Shown: positions 1 through 8,994 of the stretch, in pieces
Layout of the letters: each line of letters starts with the position of its first letter
Numbering within the stretch: the first letter of the stretch is position 1
Origin: Verrucomicrobiota bacterium
GTDB lineage: Bacteria > Verrucomicrobiota > Verrucomicrobiia > Limisphaerales > UBA11358
Length of the DNA: 13,740 bases
Reading direction: 5' to 3'
Assembly (NCBI GenBank): GCA_026225155.1
Contig: JAMFSG010000070.1
Span: 1-13,740 of the forward strand
Notes under the pieces: generated by a model
Told to the model about the DNA's origin: nothing
Seen by the model: the letters and a program-made list of their open reading frames with translations, nothing else
Databases searched by the model: none
Program-made: the position numbers and the translations under genes

Positions 1-2
1 CG

Positions 3-1856
3 GCCCTCAACGCCGCCGGATTTCGCACTTATGCCGGCACCAATTGCGCCACGACCGGCTTGAAAGGAAATGCGCCCGCCAATGCCGACGCGCGGTTCAT
101 CTGCACCAATTACAACGGCTCAAACTTTCTGGCCATCCCCGCCAGCCAGTTCCCGCGTTTACGTTTCTGGCAATGGTTCAATTTTGTGAACGCCGGCGGC
201 TGGGTCGAAATCCAGGAAGCAGGGGCTACGAACTGGCAGGCCATTTCGAGCACCAATCTCAGCGTCGGCAGCTCGGCCATTTCCAGTGGTGGTGTCTGGT
301 CCCGGCCCAGCATTGATCTGAGGTCTTTTGCAGGGGAGAACATTCAAATTGCTTTTCACTTTTTCTCTGGTGCCGGCGGTTACGGCAATGATTATGGCTG
401 GTATCTTGACGATATGGCCTTGGTCACCAATCAGCCGGTTCTCAATACCCCGGAAAATTTTGAATCAGGACTTGGCGATTGGTCGGTGGATAACGGCACC
501 TGGCAAGTCGGCCAACCAACCAGCGGCCCCAATCAGGCTCATAGTGGCACAAATTGCGCCGGAACTATTTTGGCCGGGAATTACGGCTGGAATATGAACT
601 CGCGTCTGATCAGCCCGCCGTTTGTAGTGCCGACCTCCGGCGATCCATCATTGCGGTATTGGCAATGGTATAAATTTGTGAACGCACTTGGTTTTGTGGA
701 AATTAACAACGGCACCAACAGTTTCACCATCACCACCAACAGCATCTCTCTGACGAACAGCATTGTCTCCACCAACACCATCATCAGCACCAACGGATTC
801 ATTTTCACTACCAACAACATTCTTACCACCAATACTACCATCACCGTCACCAATAGCATTAGTGTCTCGGAGAATAGCAGTTGGCAGACCATTTCAGCGA
901 CCAACATCAGCGTCGGCAGTTCCGCTGTCAGCAGTGGCGGCTGGAAAACAAACGCCATTGATTTAAGCGCGTATGCCGGCCAAACCGTGGAAGTGGCTTT
1001 CCATTTTCAATCCGGTGCCAGCGGCTATGGCAATGCCGCCGGGTGGTATGTTGATGACGTGTCGTTGACGGCGGCACCGGTTTTGATTGTTCCTACCAAC
1101 TCGATTTCCATCTATCCGGGCAATACTTTGACGGTGACAAATTATGCCACGTTGACGGCTGGCGGCGCGCCGACATTTATTTTGTCTTCCAACGCGCCAA
1201 ACAATTCCGTCCTCAATGCGGCCAGCGGCGTTTTCACTTGGACGCCTACGGTCGCTCAAATCGGCACGAGCACCATCACCATTGCCGTCACAGATACCAA
1301 CGGCTTGAGCGCCACCAACAGCTTTACCGTCCAAGTATTGCCGTCCATTTCTTTGACCGTCCCGGCCAACCAAAACATTTATGCCGGACAAACATTGACC
1401 GTGACGAACACCGCGACAAATAGCGCTGCCGCCACTGCCGCGTTCAACTACGGATTGGTTTCGGCGGCCACAAATATCTCGCTGAACCCGACCAATGGTA
1501 TTTTGATTTGGATGCCCGCCAGCGCCCAGGCCGGAACCAATATAATTTCAATTGCCGCCACGCAAACGACGAACACCAATCCGCCGGTGCCAGCCGTCAC
1601 CAACAGTTTTGCCGTCCAAGTATTATTGCCGTCGCCGCCAGTTTTGAATGTCAGTGCAAGCACACAACTGACGACTACAGGTTTCCAATTCGGTTTCACA
1701 GGCACCAACGGAATTTTATGGTTGATTGATGTTTCCACCAACTTGTCGGACTGGACGCTTTTGACCAACGCCACCGTTTCAAACAATCTCGCCCAAGTCA
1801 GCGATCCAGCCGCCACCAATTATCCCCGCCGGTTTTACCGGGCCGTCCTCCCGTAA
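3..1856 (+). CDS. Secreted multi-domain surface protein, 3' part (partial at left edge)
   Basis: The frame is open from the first bases to a TAA stop, and its first residues already match the inside of a later repeat, so the true start lies outside the window. About 617 residues are visible. Residues about 1-142 and 146-356 are two copies of one module, each with 'FWQWFNFVNA/YWQWYKFVNA', 'SVGSSA', 'IDL..fAG' and 'GWY(L/V)DD'. That pattern resembles the jelly-roll C-terminal domain of M6 immune-inhibitor-A-type and MAM-like proteins. Residues about 362-446 and 448-542 look like putative Ig (He_PIG-type) domains with 'GVFTWTP' and 'GILIWMP' strands. Residues about 544-617 form a C-terminal module ending 'RRFYRAVLP', which I associate with Verrucomicrobiota secreted proteins. 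Copy 2 carries a Thr/Asn-rich insert (about residues 236-292). No transmembrane helix, LPxTG or catalytic motif is visible. It may be an adhesin or carry an enzyme domain upstream; function unknown. Confidence 0.85.
   Translation, partial: ALNAAGFRTYAGTNCATTGLKGNAPANADARFICTNYNGSNFLAIPASQFPRLRFWQWFNFVNAGGWVEIQEAGATNWQAISSTNLSVGSSAISSGGVWSRPSIDLRSFAGENIQIAFHFFSGAGGYGNDYGWYLDDMALVTNQPVLNTPENFESGLGDWSVDNGTWQVGQPTSGPNQAHSGTNCAGTILAGNYGWNMNSRLISPPFVVPTSGDPSLRYWQWYKFVNALGFVEINNGTNSFTITTNSISLTNSIVSTNTIISTNGFIFTTNNILTTNTTITVTNSISVSENSSWQTISATNISVGSSAVSSGGWKTNAIDLSAYAGQTVEVAFHFQSGASGYGNAAGWYVDDVSLTAAPVLIVPTNSISIYPGNTLTVTNYATLTAGGAPTFILSSNAPNNSVLNAASGVFTWTPTVAQIGTSTITIAVTDTNGLSATNSFTVQVLPSISLTVPANQNIYAGQTLTVTNTATNSAAATAAFNYGLVSAATNISLNPTNGILIWMPASAQAGTNIISIAATQTTNTNPPVPAVTNSFAVQVLLPSPPVLNVSASTQLTTTGFQFGFTGTNGILWLIDVSTNLSDWTLLTNATVSNNLAQVSDPAATNYPRRFYRAVLP
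708..878 (+). repeat. Degenerate Thr-Asn hexa/heptapeptide repeat
   Basis: Within the large surface protein, about 57 codons are dominated by Thr, Asn, Ser and Ile. A 'TN' dipeptide recurs every 6-7 residues, about eight times, giving a periodic accaac/accaat pattern in the DNA. The stretch sits between 'GFVEI' and 'SSWQTIS' of module copy 2. Copy 1 joins the equivalent points ('GWVEI' to 'TNWQAIS') with only a few residues, so it is an insertion or expansion in one copy. Confidence 0.75.
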
Positions 1857-1880
1857 GTTAATTTTTTTGATAAAATCTCA

Positions 1881-4800
1881 TCACTTCGCTGGCGCGTTGG
1901 TGTTCGGTGATGTGAATATTTCTTTGACGCTGCGGATGGGATGCAACATGTCGGTGATCGGCGACGGAATATAAACCGGCGCGATTTTCGGGTCGCTTAA
2001 CTGGCCGGTGATCTGGCATTCAAAAATCTTGCCGAGCGGCGACAGCACCGTGCTCGCCAGCCAGCCGACCAGCGGGGCGTTGCGCAGCAATTGCGCCGTC
2101 ACCCGCGCGTTCACGTTCTGCTGCAAATCCACCGTGCCGGAATAAAGCAAACGCATCGTCGTCGTGTGCATCTCCAGCGAATCGGAAAAAATCACGCCAT
2201 TCGTCAGCCCAAATTTCATCGCCGCTTCCGTCGCGCGGCTATTGCCCAAACCCGGCACGAAAAGATTGATCCCATCCGACACCAGGCCAAAAACTGGCAC
2301 GTTCCACAATTGCCCGTTGCGCAACTGCGCATCGCCATAACCATTCCACGAACGCCACGTTTCCGAACTCGCGTTCGTCACAACCAATTGGCCCGCGAGC
2401 CGGCCTTCGAGTTTGTTGGAAGACGATGACAAATCCGCCGCGAGCAGATGCAAATCCACATTCGTCACCGCGATGGCAAATTGAAAATCCGAGCCCGGAT
2501 GCGGCGGCGTGAAATCGAAATACGCATTGCCCGCACCGTTGCCGCCATAAATTTCCCCGACGACGTTCGTCACGACCAATTTTTGGCCGAGCCAGCGGAT
2601 CGTTCCTGTCATCGCGGGCGAACGCAATTTGCCCCATTGAAATGGTGTTGGCTTCAGAATGACAAATGTCAGATCCGCATCGTCCAAATCGTGTCCGCCT
2701 TTCACGTCGCGCATCGGCGAACAGCCGTTGATGGTCGCGGTCGGCGGGCCGGGAAATTGATACGGCTCGATCAGCTTCGCCGTTTTCGGCCCGATGCAAC
2801 GCACGACGAACATCGGCTCGGCGGTGCTGAAACCGTTCGTGAAATAAATCCGACCGTTCACAAAATCCAGCGTGACCGCGTCCGCTTTCATCATTTGCGC
2901 GCCACCCGCGCGGAACAGTTGCGGATGAGAAAATTCCAGCAGTTTGTTCGTGTAAAAAAAATCGCCCGTCACACTGTCCGCCGATTGCGCGCGGATGGAA
3001 AAATTCGTCAGTGCGACATTTCCCGCCGCCGTCAACGTGCCCAAGTCGCGCCAGTTTCCCGCCGCCTTCACATTGAAAACCAGCGGCTCGTGCAAACTCA
3101 AATGTTCAAAATTGTGGACCGCATCCGTTGTCGTCAAAAATGGCCGCGCACTTTCCGCGTCGAACGCGCCGCGCAAACTGCCGATGAAATTTTCCGTAGC
3201 GTCGCTCGTCTCGCCGTCAAATTGCAGGTGCGTTTTGCCTTGCGCCAATTCCAGCGCGGACAGATTCCAAAACTGATTTGTGTAACTGAAATGCGTCCGT
3301 AAAAAATCCATGGCCAGATGATTTGACGGCGGAATCGCCACGGAAAAATTCGCCAGCGCGGCGCTGCCCGCCACGCCGAGCAAATTCCAATCGCGCCAGT
3401 TTCCCTGCACCGTCACGTCCAGCACGAGTGGTTCTTGAAAATTGAAACGATTGAAATTGCGCGTCAGATTGCTCGCGGTCAAAAACGGGCGCGCACTCGC
3501 CGCTTCCAATTCGCCGCGCAGATGGCCGTTGAAATTTTGCGTCGTTTCGTCGGCGGCACCGTCGAAGTTCAAACGCGTGCGGCCTTGCGCGAGTTGAAAT
3601 TCGGATAGATTCCAAAGCTGTTTCGCGTAGCTAAAATGCGTCCGCAAAAAATCCAGCGTCGTGCCGGCGGCGACGGCATTCGTGAACGCCAATTCGCCGT
3701 TGAGTTTCACGGTCGGCGCGATTTCATCCCGCCAGTCGGCGGCGTCATTCGTCCACGCCGGCAGCGTGAGCGAACCGCCGACGCGTAAAGTCGGCGGCTG
3801 CGTCCACAAAATATCAGTGAGCTGCGTGCGCGCTTTTTCGGTCAGAAAAACGGCAAGCTGGTGCGGATCAAAACTCGAATCGTTCGTGAAGGTCAGCAGG
3901 CGCGCGACGATGTCGAGTTCCGCGCTTGCGTCCAGATTTCCGTTGGCGATCTGCGCGGAGAATTTTTTCACCGAAAGCTCGGGCGCGCGCCATTCGCCGC
4001 CGGCGTTGAGCGTATCCGCTTCGATCTTTTCGACGTGCAGATCGGTGGTGCGCGCCGTCCATTCGAGCTTGAACGGTTGCAAGTTTTTCCAAAAACCGAG
4101 CGACGCGTCGGCGTTCGTCGGCGCGTCGGCGGGCGCAGTTGCCTGCGCAACGAGCTGCAGATGATGCGCGGAAAACCATGGCGTATGCACGCCGGGAATA
4201 TTTGCATCGAGCCGCACGGAAATGGAATGAACGTCGCGCGCGTCGCCGTTCAAAATCAGGTTCAACGTCGGCTGGCCGTCAAAATGGATGCGCGCGACGG
4301 GGCCGGAGATTTGTTGCAACAACTGCGCGAGCGGGCCGCGGTCGGCATATTTATTTTCGTTGGTTGAAACATTGGCGGCGGATTTTGCGGCGCTGAAAAA
4401 TTTCCAGTTGCGGATTTCCGTCGCGTGCACGACTTCGCCGGACAGCAAAATCTGCACGTTTTCAAAGCCGGCGTGAAAGCGGTCCAGCGTCCAGGTGTCG
4501 TTGGTTTCAAAACGCAATTCGGTCTGGAGGTTGGTGAGCGTGAGCGTGTTCGTCGGCGACGCGGCGAGCGTAAATGTGCCGTCGCGCACGACCAAACCAT
4601 CCACCTCCAAACGGCGGTGCAGCAACGCGGCGTAGTCCAGTTGCAGTTGCATTTCGCGCGCGGCGAAGGCGAAGCTGTCGGAATTTTTCGCGTCGCCGAG
4701 CCGGACATTGTCCGCAACCACGCCGCGGATCAGACTCAAACGCATCCGCGAAAATTCCAGTTGCACGCCATTTTCACGCAGCGCGGCGACAACGCGGATT

Positions 4801-4928
4801 TTCAGAAAATCCGGCAGGCCGATGCGATTCAATCGAATACCAAGGCACAGCACCAACAGGATCAGCAGCCACAAAGTGATGCGACACCAGCGAAGGGTCG
4901 TGCGGCATTTGCGCCAGAAGCGGGACAT
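1881..4928 (-). CDS. Large AsmA-like envelope protein
   Basis: 1015 residues from the ATG at 4928. Upstream in-frame starts would run into the preceding gene, whose TGA stop lies one base before this ATG (TGATATG), so translational coupling decides the start. A basic N-terminus is followed by one membrane helix (about residues 16-31) and then long, beta-rich, low-similarity sequence. The passage after the helix ('LPDFLKIRVVAALRENGVQLEFSRMRLSLIRG') has the AsmA-family pattern, given here only to identify it. Residues about 870-1000 ('GQLWNVPVFGLVSDGI' and on) resemble the AsmA-like C-terminal region. A unit of about 115 residues is repeated in tandem from residue 425. The AsmA/TamB/YhdP group is anchored in the inner membrane, spans the periplasm and is proposed to carry phospholipid between membranes. 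As last gene of an ABC-exporter operon it may be the periplasmic conduit; that role is inferred. The family call is moderately sure. Confidence 0.8.
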   Translation of the reverse strand: MSRFWRKCRTTLRWCRITLWLLILLVLCLGIRLNRIGLPDFLKIRVVAALRENGVQLEFSRMRLSLIRGVVADNVRLGDAKNSDSFAFAAREMQLQLDYAALLHRRLEVDGLVVRDGTFTLAASPTNTLTLTNLQTELRFETNDTWTLDRFHAGFENVQILLSGEVVHATEIRNWKFFSAAKSAANVSTNENKYADRGPLAQLLQQISGPVARIHFDGQPTLNLILNGDARDVHSISVRLDANIPGVHTPWFSAHHLQLVAQATAPADAPTNADASLGFWKNLQPFKLEWTARTTDLHVEKIEADTLNAGGEWRAPELSVKKFSAQIANGNLDASAELDIVARLLTFTNDSSFDPHQLAVFLTEKARTQLTDILWTQPPTLRVGGSLTLPAWTNDAADWRDEIAPTVKLNGELAFTNAVAAGTTLDFLRTHFSYAKQLWNLSEFQLAQGRTRLNFDGAADETTQNFNGHLRGELEAASARPFLTASNLTRNFNRFNFQEPLVLDVTVQGNWRDWNLLGVAGSAALANFSVAIPPSNHLAMDFLRTHFSYTNQFWNLSALELAQGKTHLQFDGETSDATENFIGSLRGAFDAESARPFLTTTDAVHNFEHLSLHEPLVFNVKAAGNWRDLGTLTAAGNVALTNFSIRAQSADSVTGDFFYTNKLLEFSHPQLFRAGGAQMMKADAVTLDFVNGRIYFTNGFSTAEPMFVVRCIGPKTAKLIEPYQFPGPPTATINGCSPMRDVKGGHDLDDADLTFVILKPTPFQWGKLRSPAMTGTIRWLGQKLVVTNVVGEIYGGNGAGNAYFDFTPPHPGSDFQFAIAVTNVDLHLLAADLSSSSNKLEGRLAGQLVVTNASSETWRSWNGYGDAQLRNGQLWNVPVFGLVSDGINLFVPGLGNSRATEAAMKFGLTNGVIFSDSLEMHTTTMRLLYSGTVDLQQNVNARVTAQLLRNAPLVGWLASTVLSPLGKIFECQITGQLSDPKIAPVYIPSPITDMLHPIRSVKEIFTSPNTNAPAK
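2940..3656 (-). repeat. Tandem 115-residue repeat in the AsmA-like protein
   Basis: Unit 1 starts at 3656 with 'LDFLRTHFSY' and unit 2 at 3311 with 'MDFLRTHFSY', exactly 345 bases apart. Both go on through 'WNLS..(Q/E)LAQG(R/K)T', 'ASARPFLT/ESARPFLT', 'EPLV(L/F)(D/N)V' and 'GNWRD'. A shorter, diverged third copy begins near 2966 ('GDFFYTN', 'LEFSHPQL'). DNA similarity at the unit starts suggests duplication within the gene. Confidence 0.8.
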
Positions 4929-4929
4929 A

Positions 4930-6729
4930 TCACGGAGCGTCCGGCGGAATCGTGAGATACGCCGCGACGAGTTGGTAGGTGCCGGGCGGAAACACAAATG
5001 CCCAGCGTTCGCCGTCGAGGGTCACGGCGGCCAGCGCGGTGCTGATCTTGGGCAGTTCCGCGCCAAAATCCACAGAGGCTTTTTCACCGGTTTTTAATTC
5101 AACGGTGATTTGCAGGTTGTTCGTGTTGAATTTTCCTTCCGCCAATTCCGCCGCCGTCAAATTGCGTCCAACCCAGCCATATTCGGCCGTGAGCGTGCCG
5201 AGTCCGTGCACCGCTTCCTCGACGGCGGCCGGCGTGATGATGCCCTGTGAGCCGGATGCGATGGACCACTCATTCGCGCCGGTGCGGATCAGCGTCCGCG
5301 TTTTTCCATTTTGCCGCAGCGTGATTTGCGCGACGTTGGTTTCGGTAAAATTCCAGATGCGGCGATCGCGAAACATCCAGCCTTTTTCGAGGAGCTTGAG
5401 CTGGTTGAAATCCGCCGACGCGAGCGCATAGACATAATTTTCGTCCGCGCGCTTCACATACACTTTGTTCGTCTCGACCGTGCCAAAAATGATTTGCGCG
5501 ATGACGCTGTTCGTATCGCCGACCGCCGAAAGCAGCGTGATCTGATTTGTGCCGGCGGGCGCGGTCAGGCCGAAGCCTTGCAGATCGGTCGCGGTGTTGT
5601 TGTCCTTCGTGAATTCGGCGACGCGAAAACCGGCGAGCAACCGGATAAATCCGCGAACGCTGTCCGCATCAATCGGAAATTTTTCGCCGACGAGTTTCCA
5701 GTTATCCGGACTTTGTTGCTGCAACGTAAAATTATTTTCGCCGTGAACTTCGATTTCGGCGACGGGCGCGGTGAGTTCGAGCAAACGCGGGTCGCGAAAT
5801 TCATTCACCGCGCCACGCCACGGCTTGAACACGGCGTTGGTCACAGCGACGACAGAATTCCAGCCTTCGCGCCGCGCGAAAATCTGCGCGGGATTTTCCG
5901 GCGGCGCTTTGCCGGCGTGAATGCCGGCGGTCAGATTCGTGCCATTGCCCAACAATAAATCCAGATCGGCGGGCTGCAAACCGAACGTGGTCAGATCGGC
6001 TTTCGGATCGTCGGTGACGAAGCGCGCGGCGGACGCGGAACGCAATTGTTGCAACAAAGAATTGATCTGCTCGCTGTCGGCGCGCGCGGCGAGCGGACGC
6101 GTCATGCGCCAGAGCCGGTTCGTCTCATCGCGCCGCAGTTCGATCACTTTTGCGCCGTTGGTGATGACGATCAAATCGTAAGACTTCGCCGCGTCCACCA
6201 GCGACGTGTCGCGCCAGGCGGCCACGTCGCGCGGCAAAAATTGCAGCCAGTCCACGCCGGTCACAAACACGCCGTCCGTGCCGACGACGCGCACAAAAAC
6301 CTGGTCGCCGGGCGCGGTCTTGTTGCCGACGCGCAATTGCCATTGCTGGTCGCCCGTCGAGATCACGATGGAATATTGCGGATTATCAAAACCATATTCG
6401 GCGTCCGTATTTTTTCCGATTTCGCCGCCGGTCAGTCGCGTGGCGGGCGTGAGTTTTTCCAGCGCGCCAAGCAACGATTCAACCGCCGCCGCCTGTGCGG
6501 GATAAATAAATGGTTTTTCCAATTGCCAGACGCCGTTCGTGTGGTCGGCGTCAATTGCGAGCGCGCCGGTGGGAATGATTTCAACGCCCGTGACGTCGGC
6601 GACGCGCAAGCCGGGTAGCAGACGAATATTCGTCGGCGCGGCGGGATGCGAATGTTTCTGCCAAAACCAGATGAACGCGGCCAGCAAAACCGCGAGCACA
6701 AACCAGATGGCGGTAGATTTGGTTTTCAT
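4930..6729 (-). CDS. DUF4340 domain protein, membrane-anchored
   Basis: 599 residues. The ATG at 6729 overlaps the TGA of the preceding gene by four bases (ATGA); no good Shine-Dalgarno precedes it, so reinitiation is likely. An N-terminal helix (about residues 7-24) anchors a large, presumably periplasmic domain. The sequence matches the DUF4340 pattern: 'W.L..P' followed by a helix ending in 'LL..L', then 'yGf..P'. This pattern occurs four times, with tryptophans at residues 68, 207, 344 and 488. DUF4340 proteins commonly sit beside GldG-like proteins in ABC-2 exporter clusters, as here, but their biochemical role is unknown. No catalytic motif is seen. It is likely an accessory subunit of the transporter encoded just upstream and is followed after one base by the AsmA-like gene. 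Confidence 0.88.
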   Translation of the reverse strand: MKTKSTAIWFVLAVLLAAFIWFWQKHSHPAAPTNIRLLPGLRVADVTGVEIIPTGALAIDADHTNGVWQLEKPFIYPAQAAAVESLLGALEKLTPATRLTGGEIGKNTDAEYGFDNPQYSIVISTGDQQWQLRVGNKTAPGDQVFVRVVGTDGVFVTGVDWLQFLPRDVAAWRDTSLVDAAKSYDLIVITNGAKVIELRRDETNRLWRMTRPLAARADSEQINSLLQQLRSASAARFVTDDPKADLTTFGLQPADLDLLLGNGTNLTAGIHAGKAPPENPAQIFARREGWNSVVAVTNAVFKPWRGAVNEFRDPRLLELTAPVAEIEVHGENNFTLQQQSPDNWKLVGEKFPIDADSVRGFIRLLAGFRVAEFTKDNNTATDLQGFGLTAPAGTNQITLLSAVGDTNSVIAQIIFGTVETNKVYVKRADENYVYALASADFNQLKLLEKGWMFRDRRIWNFTETNVAQITLRQNGKTRTLIRTGANEWSIASGSQGIITPAAVEEAVHGLGTLTAEYGWVGRNLTAAELAEGKFNTNNLQITVELKTGEKASVDFGAELPKISTALAAVTLDGERWAFVFPPGTYQLVAAYLTIPPDAP

Positions 6730-8240
6730 TTTCTGCGCACGAACCAGATGAGCCAGCCAAAAATCAACACGCCGCCAGGCAACGCGGCGAGCAGCAGCCA
6801 GTCGAGTTGCTGGCCTTCTTTTCGCGTCAGCAACAGGCGGAATTCCGTGACAGGTTGCGGGCTGATGCCGGCCAACAATTGCTGGCGGTCGAGCAACCAG
6901 TTGGCGGCGTAGCTGACAAAATCACGGTTCGCGCCGCCTTCAATATAATAGTTGCCGAGAAAAATGGAATCGCCCGCGACCACGATGCGCGTGTTGCCGC
7001 GCGGATGAGAAACGCCCGCGACGGGTTTTTGTTCGACGGACGCGATGACCGGATAATGGCGCGGCGCGGCGGCGGGATCGCCCGCGAGCGTGGAAGTTTC
7101 GCTGGTGAGTGCGAGCTCATCCACCTGCGGTGAGTTTGCCGGTGGATTTGCAAAATCCACTTTCGTGATTGGACGCGGCAAAATCATCTGCAACGAAACT
7201 TGCGTGAGCGGGGCGACAAAAGTTTTGGGATTGAAATCGCGGATTTTTACGTCCTGGCCGGTGATGGAATTTTGCGCATCTTTGACATAATCTGCTTCAA
7301 CATTGATGCCCCAATGCAATTTCAAAATCGGTTCCAGTCCGGTTTCGTGTTCGATGGATTGATAATTGAAAAGCGCCAGCAACCTTCCGCCGTCCGCAAG
7401 ATATTGATCAATTTTTTGCAACTCGGAATCGGGCAACGCCGTGGTCGGCGCGGCGATGATCAGCAGATTGCAATCCATCGGCACCGGGCTGTCGCCATTC
7501 AATTCGAGATTGGTCGTGAGAATGTAATTTTGCGCGAGTTCCAAGCCGAATTTCGTAAAACCAAAATTGCCATTGTCGGTGAGCGATGATTCGCCGTGGC
7601 CCTGCAGAAAATAAGCTTTGAACGGCTGCGTGTTCGCCAGCGCGAGCAGTTTGGAAGTGAACATCAGCTCGCCGTTAAACGCGATCGGCTTGTTGCGGAA
7701 TTGCAGTTTTTGCTGCTTGGGATCATCGGGCCTCGTCTGCTCCAATTTTTTCTGCACGATGGCTTCGCCGGGAACAACGATGGGAATCCGGCCAGGACTG
7801 TCAAAAATGACGAGGTCTTTTGCCGGCGGCGCGTTCGGGCTGTCGGTCGCGGATGGCAGATTATATTTTTCCTTCGTCTTTTCCGCGTCGCCGGGATCGT
7901 TGACGTAATCCACGGTGTGGATGGAAATATTTTTGTCCGCCGCGTGATATTCGTTCAACAGCGCGACGATGTTAGGATAAAAATTTCCCTGGTCGTGCGT
8001 GTCGTAATAAAGCGTCACATCCACATGGTTGGTCATGGAGGACAAAACTGTCAGCGTGCGGGACGACAATGCCACGCGCGTCTGCGAACTCAAATAAAAC
8101 CGGTGGAAAAATTGCGCGCCGAGATAATTCACCATCACCACCACCGCAAGCACCAGCAACGTGCGCGCGATTTTGTCGAAACCGATCTGCCATCGGCTCG
8201 CGGGCGAAAAACTGCGGCGGGATTTCGGGTTGTCGCTCAT
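6726..8240 (-). CDS. GldG-type ABC transporter auxiliary protein
   Basis: 504 residues from the ATG at 8240, one base after the TGA of the permease gene (TGACATG), with a GGA-type ribosome site inside the permease's last codons. A membrane helix lies at about residues 27-45, and a second at about 482-500 is followed by a short basic tail, leaving a large extracytoplasmic domain between them. After helix 1, 'LSSRTLTVLSSM' and 'VDVTLYYD' match the start of the ABC_transp_aux/GldG domain, and 'YFLQGHGE' and 'LADGGRLLALF' are typical of it. In Flavobacteria, GldG works with GldA and GldF in an ABC system tied to gliding motility. In other phyla the same set occurs in non-gliding bacteria with unknown cargo, so a gliding role should not be assumed here. 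Confidence 0.88.
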   Translation of the reverse strand: MSDNPKSRRSFSPASRWQIGFDKIARTLLVLAVVVMVNYLGAQFFHRFYLSSQTRVALSSRTLTVLSSMTNHVDVTLYYDTHDQGNFYPNIVALLNEYHAADKNISIHTVDYVNDPGDAEKTKEKYNLPSATDSPNAPPAKDLVIFDSPGRIPIVVPGEAIVQKKLEQTRPDDPKQQKLQFRNKPIAFNGELMFTSKLLALANTQPFKAYFLQGHGESSLTDNGNFGFTKFGLELAQNYILTTNLELNGDSPVPMDCNLLIIAAPTTALPDSELQKIDQYLADGGRLLALFNYQSIEHETGLEPILKLHWGINVEADYVKDAQNSITGQDVKIRDFNPKTFVAPLTQVSLQMILPRPITKVDFANPPANSPQVDELALTSETSTLAGDPAAAPRHYPVIASVEQKPVAGVSHPRGNTRIVVAGDSIFLGNYYIEGGANRDFVSYAANWLLDRQQLLAGISPQPVTEFRLLLTRKEGQQLDWLLLAALPGGVLIFGWLIWFVRRK

Positions 8241-8241
8241 G

Positions 8242-8994
8242 TCATTTCCAACGGCGGCTTTCCACCACGCGCAACGTCAGGAACAAAAAAAGAAACGTCG
8301 CGCTCAAATAAAAAACCACCGCGCGCGTGTCCACCGCGCCGCGCGCGAAATCGTGCATCTGGTCGAACAGGTTGAAATACGCCAACACTTGCGTCTGCCA
8401 ATGCGCGTTGACGGGCGTGGATTTCGCCAGATATGCGAGCGAAAATAAACTGACGCCGAGCACGAAGCTGATCATCGCCGCCGTCATCTGGCTGTGCGAA
8501 ATGGCCGACGCCAAACAGCCGAGCGATAAAAACACGCAGCCGATGAGGAAAATTCCCAAATACATTCCGCCAACCGTGCCAGCGTCCAACGCGCCCGCCT
8601 GGTTCGTAAAATGGCGCACAATGAACAGGCACGCGAGCAACGGCAACCACGCGACGAGATAAAAAAGAATTGCCGCCGTGAATTTCGCCACGACCACTTG
8701 CAAATCGCCGACCTGCGTGGTCATCAGGGTTTCAAAAGTGCCGTTCGCTTTTTCCAGTGCGAACAAACGCATCGTGATGACCGGCGTGGCGAGCAGCAGG
8801 ATCAGCCAAAAATAAAACGTGCTGTAAAACATTTCCGTCACCGGCGCGGTGAACGGCTCGCTGCCAACGCCCGCGATGAGCACAACGAAACTTAATCCCA
8901 GCAGCAACGCGATCGCCGCGATGATGACGTAGCCCGTCCATGAAAGAAAAAACGATGACAATTCGCGCCGCAACAAAACCCAGAAAATTCTCAT
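8242..8994 (-). CDS. ABC-2 type permease (GldF-like)
   Basis: 250 residues with six predicted membrane helices at about 20-41, 58-77, 104-127, 140-164, 169-189 and 223-242. Residues 75-95 ('MRLFALEKANGTFETL' and on) are the characteristic ABC-2 cytoplasmic loop (MR..a.E...GT.E.L), thought to contact the ATPase. The ATG overlaps the TGA of the ATPase gene (ATGA) and has a perfect AGGAGG seven bases upstream, inside the last ATPase codons. This is the integral-membrane half of the exporter; with one permease gene a homodimer is likely. The family assignment is firm, the substrate is not known. Confidence 0.92.
   Translation of the reverse strand: MRIFWVLLRRELSSFFLSWTGYVIIAAIALLLGLSFVVLIAGVGSEPFTAPVTEMFYSTFYFWLILLLATPVITMRLFALEKANGTFETLMTTQVGDLQVVVAKFTAAILFYLVAWLPLLACLFIVRHFTNQAGALDAGTVGGMYLGIFLIGCVFLSLGCLASAISHSQMTAAMISFVLGVSLFSLAYLAKSTPVNAHWQTQVLAYFNLFDQMHDFARGAVDTRAVVFYLSATFLFLFLTLRVVESRRWK

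Noticed and set aside
581..958. Leu/Val/Met-rich minus-strand frame that looks like a membrane protein
   Set aside because: It is the mirror image of the Thr-Asn repeat; the hydrophobicity comes from complementing ACC/AAC-type codons.
2448..3302. 284-codon open frame on the plus strand
   Set aside because: Antisense to the AsmA-like gene, Arg/Gln/His-rich and without recognisable motifs.
4929..4997. 23-residue extension of the AsmA-like protein
   Set aside because: It would lie within the DUF4340 coding region; the ATG one base after the DUF4340 stop gives the expected basic-helix N-terminus.
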